NCBI GenBank assembly: GCA_013349725.1
Contig: DUZB01000074.1
Coordinates: 1 to 12,441, forward strand
Origin: Deltaproteobacteria bacterium
GTDB taxonomy: Bacteria; Desulfobacterota; DSM-4660; Desulfatiglandales; Desulfatiglandaceae
Direction of reading: 5' to 3'
DNA: 12,441 bases
Program-made: the position numbers and the translations under genes
In this document: in pieces, positions 7,020 through 12,441 of the stretch
Numbering within the stretch: position 1 is the stretch's first letter
Layout: every line of letters starts with the position of its first letter
The notes under the pieces: generated by a model
What the model was told of the DNA's origin: nothing
Database searches by the model: none
The model's input: the letters and a program-made list of their open reading frames with translations, nothing else

Positions 7020-10000
7020 ATGGAAGAATTATACAGTTTTTTTGCAAAACCGAAAGATCCCTCCAGCTATAACGCTGTGAGAATTTCTCTTGCGTCACCG
7101 GAAAAGATACTTGAGTGGTCTTTCGGCGAAGTGAAAAAGCCGGAGACAATCAATTACAGGACTTTCAAGCCGGAGCGGGACGGACTTTTCTGCTCAAGAA
7201 TTTTCGGGCCCATAAAGGATTATGAATGTAATTGCGGCAAATACAAACGGATGAAACATCGCGGCATTGTCTGTGAAAAATGCGGTGTGGAAGTGATTCA
7301 GAGCAAGGTCCGTCGCGAACGAATGGGGCACATCACACTGGCTGCACCCGTGGCCCACGTCTGGTTTTTGAAAGCGCTTCCCTCAAAAGTGGGGAATCTC
7401 CTTGACCTGACACTCAAGGACCTGGAAAGGGTCCTGTATTTTGAAGCGCATATCATTGTAGATCCAAAGGATACGCCTCTTCAGAAAGGCGCCGTCCTGA
7501 CAGACGAACAACTTCTGCAGGCAAGGGAAGATTTCGGGCATCGATTTGATGCCGGCATCGGGGCCGAAGCGATTCAAAGGATGTTAGCCGATTTGAACCT
7601 GGACCAGCTGTCCGAAGACCTGAGAATTGAAATGAGCGGAAGCAAGTCGGAGGCGAAGCGGAAAAAGCTCACCAAACGTCTGAAAATCATAGATGCCTTC
7701 AAGGATTCAAAGAACAAGCCGGAATGGACGATTCTGAATGTGATTCCCGTATTGCCGCCTGACTTGAGACCACTTGTTCCCCTTGATGGAGGTCGTTTTG
7801 CCACTTCTGATTTGAATGATCTTTACCGCCGCGTCATTAATCGGAATAATCGGTTGAAAAGGCTCCTGGAACTGAACGCACCGGATATTATTGTTCGAAA
7901 TGAAAAGAGAATGCTGCAGGAATCCGTGGACGTTCTTTTTGACAATGGGAGAAGGGGTAAAGTAGTTACCGGCGCCAACAAGAGACCTTTCAAGTCCCTC
8001 AGCGATATGCTCAAGGGAAAACAGGGACGGTTCCGGCAGAATCTCCTTGGAAAGCGTGTGGACTATTCGGGTCGTTCCGTTATCGTTGTCGGGCCGGATC
8101 TGCGCCTTCATCAGTGCGGATTGCCGAAGAAGATGGCTCTGGAGCTGTTTAAGCCTTTTATCTATAATAAACTGGATGAAAAAGGCTTTGTTACCACCAT
8201 TAAGAGTGCGAAAAAAATGGTGGAAAGGGAGTCTCCAGAAGTCTGGGATGTCCTTGATGAGGTCGTTCGGGAGTGCTGCATTCTCCTCAACAGGGCGCCT
8301 ACGCTCCACAGGCTTGGAATTCAGGCCTTTGAGCCGATCCTGATTGAGGGAAAAGCGATCCAGCTTCATCCCCTGGTCTGCACGGCGTTTAATGCGGATT
8401 TTGACGGCGACCAGATGGCGGTGCATATTCCCCTGTCCATCGAGGCACAAATTGAGGCCAGGGTCCTGATGATGTCTACAAATAACATCCTTTCGCCCGC
8501 AAACGGGGAGCCGATTATTGTTCCGAGTCAGGATATTGTTCTTGGCATCTATTATATGACACGGGAAAAACTTTTTTCAAAAGGCGCCGGAAAGAGATTC
8601 TCCAGCCCTCTTGAAGTGAGAATGGCCTATGATGCAGGCGAGGTGGACCTGCATGCCTGCATCAAAGTCAGGATGGATGGGATCCTTTATGACACGACAC
8701 CGGGGAGAATTATTCTGTACGAAGTTATTCCGGATAAATCCCTGTCTTTTGAACTGATCAACAAGGTCATGAAAAAGAAGGAATTGCGGTTTCTCATCAA
8801 TGAATCCCATCGAAAGATAGGAATCAAATCTACGGTGATTCTGGCCGACCGGTTAAAAGATCTGGGATACAAATATGCTACCATATCCGGGATATCGATT
8901 TCCATCAAAGATATGATTATTCCTTCCAAGAAGGAGTCTATCATTAAGGGGGCGGAAAACGAAGTCAAGAGGATTGAAGACCAGTACCAGAGCGGCGTGA
9001 TTACCAGCGGTGAGAAATACAATAAGGTAGTGGATATCTGGACCAAATCAACCGATGATGTGGCCGGTGAAATGATGCGGGAAATGGGTCTGGGTGCGGT
9101 AACAGGACCCGGCAGGGAGACGGAGGAGACCATCAGCTTCAATTCCGTTTTCATGATGGCTGACTCCGGTGCAAGGGGAAGCAAAGACCAGATGAGGCAG
9201 TTAGCGGGAATGAGAGGTCTTATGGCCAAACCTTCCGGAGAGATTATTGAAACCCCTATTACCTCCAATTTCCGGGAAGGGCTGACCGTTCTCCAGTATT
9301 TTATTTCCACGCACGGCGCCAGAAAAGGGCTCGCGGATACCGCTCTTAAGACAGCCAACTCGGGATACCTGACAAGAAGGCTTGTGGATGTTTCGCAGGA
9401 AGCCATTATTACGCAAGAGGATTGCGGAGCCATCGACGGAATCTGGGCGGAAGCCCTGGTCGAGGGCGGTGAGATCCTTCAGCGTGTGGGAGAACGTGTT
9501 CTGGGCCGGGTTGCCTTGGAAGATATTCTCGATCCGGTTACAGGAGAGGTGCTTGTCGGGGCCAACAAAGGAATTGACGAAGAGCGCGTCACAAAGATTG
9601 AACAGGCCGGTGTTGAAAGGGTCAAAATACGATCGGTTCTCACATGTGAAACCAAAATGGGGGTCTGCCGGAAATGTTATGGCAGGGATCTCGCCCACGG
9701 ACATGAGGTCAATCTTGGAGAGGCAGTGGGGGTTATTGCCGCCCAGTCCATCGGAGAACCCGGTACCCAGCTTACTATGAGGACCTTTCATATCGGCGGC
9801 GCCGTCGGTGGGCGGCGTGTGGAACAGTCAACGATCCAGCCGAGAAACCCGGGTGTTGTGAAATTCATGAATCTGAAGACGGTAGAAAACAACGAAGGGA
9901 ATCTGGTCGCTACGAACAGGAATGGTGAAATTGCCATTATCGGCAAGGGCGGAAGAGAGATTGAGCGCTATCCGATTATTTACGGCGCTACCGTTATGGT

Positions 10001-11093
10001 CAGGGATGAGCAGCAATTAGAGGCGGGCCAGATTTTGGCGCAATGGGACCCATTTACGATTCCTATTATGACGGAAGCGCCGGGAACGGTCAAATTCGGC
10101 GATATTATAGAAGGTCGCACCATGGAGGAAAAGCGCGACAAGGTTACCGGAAGAATCAGTCGCGTAATTATTGAATCGAGCGATGTGGAAGTTCGACCTC
10201 GAATAACGATCGTGGACAGCAAAGGAAAAGCTGCCGGAAAGGGCGGCATTGGAAAGGTCCAGTATAATTTGCCGGTAGGTGCGATTCTTATGGTGAACGA
10301 AGGCGACGAATTGGGACCTGGCGCTTTCTTAGGAAAGATTCCGCGGGAGACAACCAAGACAAAGGATATCACGGGTGGTTTGCCGCGGGTAGCCGAGCTT
10401 TTTGAGGTGAGAAAGCCAAAAGATACTGCCATCATCAGCGAGATTGACGGAACCGTTTCTTTCGGTAAATACACCAAGGGAAAACGGAAAATGACCATAA
10501 CGCCGGAAATTGGGGAACCCCAAAATTACTTTGTTCCGCGGGGGAAACATGTGAGCGTTCTGGAAGGGGATTACGTGAGGGCTGGAGAGGCCTTGATGGA
10601 TGGGGCTGCTGATCCCAACGATATTCTGAAAATCAGAGGAATCAAAGAGCTCGCAAAATATCTGGTGAATGAGGTTCAGGAAGTCTATCGACTTCAGGGT
10701 GTGAAGATCAACGATAAACATATTGAAGTAATCGTCAGGCAGATGCTGAGGCAGGTAAGCATTACGGATTCAGGAGATTCAAGTCTTCTCATAGGGGAAA
10801 ATGTAGAAAAGTGGAAATTTGAGAGAGAGAATCAGAGCCTTGTCGATAAGGGCGGAAAACCGGCCAGTGGCCAGCCCCTTCTGCTTGGTATTACGAAAGC
10901 ATCGTTGAATACGGAAAGTTTTATTTCCGCGGCGTCTTTTCAGGAGACGACGAAAGTCCTCTCCGATGCAAGTATCGCGGGAAAGGTCGATTTTCTGAAG
11001 GGATTGAAGGAAAATGTGATTATGGGACGTCTCGTGCCGGCCGGAACCGGACTAAAAGAGTATCGGGATGTAGAAATTGCTGTGAGCAACTAA
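7020..11093 (+). CDS. rpoC: DNA-directed RNA polymerase subunit beta'
   Basis: Beta' is the other pincer of RNA polymerase and carries the catalytic magnesium site. The product is 1357 residues (E. coli 1407). Zinc site 1 is C70, C72, C85 and C88. The switch-2 and rudder-side motif [11 protein letters not shown] spans about 344-354. The catalytic loop NADFDGD is at 458-464, with aspartates 460, 462 and 464. The bridge helix ([19 protein letters not shown]) leads into zinc site 2: C802, C876, C883 and C886. The trigger loop MRTFHIGG starts at 920 with its histidine at 924. About 185 residues (932-1116) then separate it from [13 protein letters not shown] (1117-1129), which is the proteobacterial SI3-type insertion. 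The start is supported by AAGGAG at 7008-7013. No truncation or missing key residue is seen. It is co-transcribed with rpoB. Confidence 0.99.
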   Translation: MEELYSFFAKPKDPSSYNAVRISLASPEKILEWSFGEVKKPETINYRTFKPERDGLFCSRIFGPIKDYECNCGKYKRMKHRGIVCEKCGVEVIQSKVRRERMGHITLAAPVAHVWFLKALPSKVGNLLDLTLKDLERVLYFEAHIIVDPKDTPLQKGAVLTDEQLLQAREDFGHRFDAGIGAEAIQRMLADLNLDQLSEDLRIEMSGSKSEAKRKKLTKRLKIIDAFKDSKNKPEWTILNVIPVLPPDLRPLVPLDGGRFATSDLNDLYRRVINRNNRLKRLLELNAPDIIVRNEKRMLQESVDVLFDNGRRGKVVTGANKRPFKSLSDMLKGKQGRFRQNLLGKRVDYSGRSVIVVGPDLRLHQCGLPKKMALELFKPFIYNKLDEKGFVTTIKSAKKMVERESPEVWDVLDEVVRECCILLNRAPTLHRLGIQAFEPILIEGKAIQLHPLVCTAFNADFDGDQMAVHIPLSIEAQIEARVLMMSTNNILSPANGEPIIVPSQDIVLGIYYMTREKLFSKGAGKRFSSPLEVRMAYDAGEVDLHACIKVRMDGILYDTTPGRIILYEVIPDKSLSFELINKVMKKKELRFLINESHRKIGIKSTVILADRLKDLGYKYATISGISISIKDMIIPSKKESIIKGAENEVKRIEDQYQSGVITSGEKYNKVVDIWTKSTDDVAGEMMREMGLGAVTGPGRETEETISFNSVFMMADSGARGSKDQMRQLAGMRGLMAKPSGEIIETPITSNFREGLTVLQYFISTHGARKGLADTALKTANSGYLTRRLVDVSQEAIITQEDCGAIDGIWAEALVEGGEILQRVGERVLGRVALEDILDPVTGEVLVGANKGIDEERVTKIEQAGVERVKIRSVLTCETKMGVCRKCYGRDLAHGHEVNLGEAVGVIAAQSIGEPGTQLTMRTFHIGGAVGGRRVEQSTIQPRNPGVVKFMNLKTVENNEGNLVATNRNGEIAIIGKGGREIERYPIIYGATVMVRDEQQLEAGQILAQWDPFTIPIMTEAPGTVKFGDIIEGRTMEEKRDKVTGRISRVIIESSDVEVRPRITIVDSKGKAAGKGGIGKVQYNLPVGAILMVNEGDELGPGAFLGKIPRETTKTKDITGGLPRVAELFEVRKPKDTAIISEIDGTVSFGKYTKGKRKMTITPEIGEPQNYFVPRGKHVSVLEGDYVRAGEALMDGAADPNDILKIRGIKELAKYLVNEVQEVYRLQGVKINDKHIEVIVRQMLRQVSITDSGDSSLLIGENVEKWKFERENQSLVDKGGKPASGQPLLLGITKASLNTESFISAASFQETTKVLSDASIAGKVDFLKGLKENVIMGRLVPAGTGLKEYRDVEIAVSN

Positions 11094-11104
11094 CTTTTCT
11101 CTCA

Positions 11105-11150
11105 CAATTTTTTAAAATTGCTTGACAAACCATGTGCAAGAGGATATAAT
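11105..11150 (+). promoter_or_regulatory. Consensus sigma70-type promoter with UP-like element for the str genes
   Basis: TTGACA (11122-11127) and TATAAT (11145-11150) match the bacterial housekeeping -35 and -10 hexamers at all 12 positions with the ideal 17-base spacer. Directly upstream, the AT-only palindrome-like stretch within CAATTTTTTAAAATTG (11105-11120) sits where an UP element would contact the alpha subunit C-terminal domains and resembles its T-run/A-run pattern. The expected start of transcription is near 11154-11158, leaving a leader of about 155 bases before rpsL. There is no GC-rich intrinsic terminator between rpoC and this promoter, so read-through from rpoC is also likely. 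Confidence 0.9.
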
Positions 11151-11174
11151 TTTGGATTCTTAAGTTTAGTTTTC

Positions 11175-11294
11175 ATGGCGAATGGATCTGCAAGAAGTCG
11201 TATGGGAATGAACATGGCCGAACGTCGAAAACGGCATCCTTCTCAGATTAAAAAAAAGCGCGAAACGAACGTTTATCATGTAGATGAAGTTTGA
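11175..11294 (+). CDS. Possible 39-residue basic leader peptide upstream of rpsL
   Basis: This is the first open frame on the transcript predicted from the promoter at 11122-11150. It starts about 20 bases after the expected transcription start and stops 17 bases before the rpsL ATG. The product would be 39 residues, rich in lysine and arginine (10 of 39), with the run AERRKRHPSQIKKKRE at 15-30 and an acidic tail ending VDEV. I do not recognise it. Against a real gene: no clear Shine-Dalgarno site precedes the ATG at 11175. Third-position G/C is only about a third, unlike the neighbours by eye, and an open frame of this length is common by chance. Inner ATGs at 11202, 11208 and 11214 are alternatives. 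If real, it could be a leader peptide coupled to rpsL translation. The same bases could instead act purely as untranslated leader. Confidence 0.25.
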   Translation: MANGSARSRMGMNMAERRKRHPSQIKKKRETNVYHVDEV

Positions 11295-11311
11295 CCTATT
11301 GAGGAGATTTT

Positions 11312-11701
11312 ATGGCGACAATCAACCAGCTTGTAAGAAATGGACGTCGCAAGTCAAAGAAAAAAGTGACTACCCCGGCTCTCCAGGGCGCCCCGCAAAA
11401 AAGAGGCGTTTGTGTAAGAGTTTACACGTCCACGCCCAAGAAGCCTAACTCGGCGCTCAGAAAAGTGGCCAGAGTGAGACTGACGAATGGAATTGAGGTT
11501 ACGTCTTATATTCCAGGAATGGGGCACAACCTTCAGGAGCATTCCGTTGTCCTGATAAGAGGGGGTCGTGTCAAGGACCTTCCGGGTGTTCGGTATCATA
11601 TCATTCGGGGCACTATGGATACTACCGGAGTGGACGACCGACGTCAGGGCCGGTCAAAATATGGCGCCAAGAGACCGAAGGGACTTCGCGCCCGCGGATA
11701 A
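11312..11701 (+). CDS. rpsL: 30S ribosomal protein S12
   Basis: S12 lies at the decoding centre of the small subunit and affects accuracy of codon reading. It has 129 residues with the conserved N-terminus [12 protein letters not shown]. The streptomycin-contact loop [11 protein letters not shown] (41-51) has lysine 43, and the second loop [13 protein letters not shown] (84-96) has lysine 88 and aspartate 89, the residue that carries beta-methylthiolation in many bacteria. Both lysines are the wild-type, streptomycin-sensitive form. GAGGAG at 11301-11306 supports the start. The gene is the first recognised gene after a strong promoter and is followed by rpsG after 79 bases. No zinc-binding cysteine set is seen. 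The extension relative to E. coli (124 residues) lies around the loop between residues 22 and 34 and in the C-terminal tail. Confidence 0.98.
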   Translation: MATINQLVRNGRRKSKKKVTTPALQGAPQKRGVCVRVYTSTPKKPNSALRKVARVRLTNGIEVTSYIPGMGHNLQEHSVVLIRGGRVKDLPGVRYHIIRGTMDTTGVDDRRQGRSKYGAKRPKGLRARG

Positions 11702-11711
11702 AACAGCTGAA

Positions 11712-11757
11712 CCCCTGCATGAGAAAAAGTAAACGGTACATTCATCGTCGGCAGGGA
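11712..11757 (+). promoter_or_regulatory. Possible stem in the rpsL-rpsG spacer, candidate S7 operator region
   Basis: CCCTGC (11713-11718) can pair with GCAGGG (11751-11756), a 6-pair stem with a 32-base loop. The E. coli S12-S7 intercistronic region contains the S7 binding site for translational feedback. This stem sits in the matching place, but I see no shared sequence motif, so the assignment is weak. Confidence 0.25.
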
Positions 11758-11780
11758 TTGAAATTATCTGGAGAGTTTAT

Positions 11781-12251
11781 ATGCCCAGAAAAAGAGTAGT
11801 GGCAAAAAGAAAGATCACGCCTGATGCAAAACAAAACAGCGTGCTGGTTGCTAAGTTTATCAACAATCTGATGAAACAGGGCAAAAAAAGTACGGCCCAG
11901 GCAATCCTGTACGGAGCTTTTGATATCATAGCGGAGAAGGGAAATGATGACCCCTTGGGGATATTTCAGTCCGCGTTGGAGAATGTGAGACCGGCTGTGG
12001 AGGTGAAATCAAGGCGGGTTGGCGGGTCCACCTACCAGGTTCCCACGGAAGTAAGGCCGGCCAGAAGGCAGGCGCTCAGCATGCGGTGGATCATCAGTTT
12101 TGCCAGAGCCCGGGGGGAAAAGACCATGTCCTCCAAGCTGGCGGCGGAATTGTTGGATGCTGCCAATAAACGAGGGGCGGCCGTCAAAAAGAAAGAAGAC
12201 ACTCACAGGATGGCTGAGGCCAACAAGGCATTCGCCCATTATAGATGGTAG
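11781..12251 (+). CDS. rpsG: 30S ribosomal protein S7
   Basis: S7 nucleates assembly of the 3' major domain (head) of 16S rRNA and lines the E-site side of the mRNA channel. The 156-residue product has the standard length. It starts [12 protein letters not shown]. The helix with [20 protein letters not shown] spans 27-46, and the conserved core [17 protein letters not shown] (77-93) includes the beta-hairpin that reaches the mRNA exit. It ends in HYRW like most bacterial S7 proteins. A GGAG at 11770-11773 supports the ATG at 11781. In E. coli S7 is the autorepressor of the str operon. Unusually, the next gene is tuf, 79 bases downstream, with no fusA between. Nothing in the protein itself is odd. 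Confidence 0.98.
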   Translation: MPRKRVVAKRKITPDAKQNSVLVAKFINNLMKQGKKSTAQAILYGAFDIIAEKGNDDPLGIFQSALENVRPAVEVKSRRVGGSTYQVPTEVRPARRQALSMRWIISFARARGEKTMSSKLAAELLDAANKRGAAVKKKEDTHRMAEANKAFAHYRW

Positions 12252-12303
12252 GCGGGGGAAACTTCTAAAGCAGTTTGTATTTCTGCCAGGTACCATTTTT
12301 TTC
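12245..12303 (+). terminator. Weak terminator-like stem-loop with T-run between rpsG and tuf
   Basis: ATGGTA (12245-12250, the last two rpsG codons) can pair with TACCAT (12291-12296), and a tract of seven T (12296-12302) follows. An inner GGC (12251-12253) with GCC (12285-12287), or alternatively GCAG (12270-12273) with CTGC (12283-12286), can extend the structure. The stem is short, AT-rich and interrupted, so at best it would be a partial terminator. I see no convincing promoter for tuf after it, though the AT-rich TTTAATAATAT (12305-12315) was considered. Confidence 0.3.
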
Positions 12304-12330
12304 GTTTAATAATATCAGGAGGGCTGAAAG

Positions 12331-12441
12331 ATGGCTAAGAAGAAGTTTGAGAGGACCAAGCCGCATTTGAATGTGGGTACAATAGGGCATATAGATCACG
12401 GCAAGACCACGTTGACTGCTGCGATTACGAAGCACCTTCAG
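12331..12441 (+). CDS. tuf: Elongation factor Tu, N-terminal fragment cut by the window edge
   Basis: EF-Tu is the GTPase that carries aminoacyl-tRNA to the ribosomal A site. Only the first 37 codons are in the window, and the reading frame is open at the edge. The N-terminus [19 protein letters not shown] is typical of EF-Tu and unlike EF-G. The P-loop GHIDHGKT (19-26) binds GTP phosphates, with isoleucine at the position where many species have valine. A strong AGGAGG (12317-12322) lies 8 bases before the ATG, as expected for one of the most abundant proteins in the cell. The gene follows rpsG directly. Whether this is the only tuf copy cannot be judged from this window. Confidence 0.95.
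   Translation, partial: MAKKKFERTKPHLNVGTIGHIDHGKTTLTAAITKHLQ

Noticed and set aside
7707..8450. 247-codon minus-strand frame, with similar ones at 3939-4565, 8687-9433 and 9201-9791
   Set aside because: All are antisense to conserved parts of rpoB or rpoC and lack recognisable domains or ribosome binding sites.
11105..11120. Palindrome CAATTTTTTAAAATTG as an rpoC terminator
   Set aside because: It is all A/T except at the ends, has almost no loop, and is not followed by a T-run. Its position next to the -35 hexamer fits an UP element better.
11719..11799. 26-codon basic frame across the rpsL-rpsG spacer
   Set aside because: It runs out of frame into rpsG, has no ribosome binding site, and is short enough to arise by chance.

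Overview
This window is a stretch of bacterial housekeeping DNA. It holds the end-to-end junction of the rplKAJL-rpoBC (ribosomal stalk and RNA polymerase) cluster with the start of the str operon (rpsL-rpsG-tuf). All recognised genes lie on the + strand. I see no mobile element, CRISPR array, rRNA, tRNA or accessory system, and I do not think the window hides an undescribed defence or metabolic system. The points of interest are in the spacers and in the architecture of the beta subunit.

Organism: base composition is close to balanced by eye. Proteins are of proteobacterial type: RpoC has the large insertion in the trigger loop (SI3-like) and RpoB has the beta-i4 and beta-i9 type insertions. 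Together with the style of L7/L12, EF-Tu and S12, this suggests a Desulfobacterota/deltaproteobacterial lineage, possibly Syntrophales-like. This is inference from memory of the families and was not tested by a search.

Layout: 1-99 is the region just upstream of rplK, with no assignable gene. rplK (100-528) and rplA (548-1255) come first. A 310-base structured spacer (1256-1565) follows, with a stem-loop at 1334-1387 and a clear L10-leader-type RNA (about 1392-1480). Next are rplJ (1566-2084) and rplL (2119-2505), then a 176-base spacer with a long imperfect hairpin, then rpoB (2682-6992) and rpoC (7020-11093). The 218-base spacer after rpoC carries an exact consensus sigma70-type promoter (TTGACA, 17 bases, TATAAT) with an AT-rich UP-like element, followed by a possible 39-codon basic leader ORF. 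rpsL (11312-11701), rpsG (11781-12251) and the first 37 codons of tuf (12331 to the window edge) complete it. fusA, often found between rpsG and tuf, is not there.

How the parts work together: L11, L1, L10 and L7/L12 build the L1 arm and the GTPase-associated stalk of the large subunit. L10 with L7/L12 is expected to repress its own mRNA through the L10 leader. RpoB and RpoC form the catalytic core of RNA polymerase. S12 and S7 are the decoding-centre and 3'-head proteins of the small subunit, and EF-Tu delivers aminoacyl-tRNA. The new promoter after rpoC gives the str genes their own transcription start, although no strong terminator separates them from rpoC.
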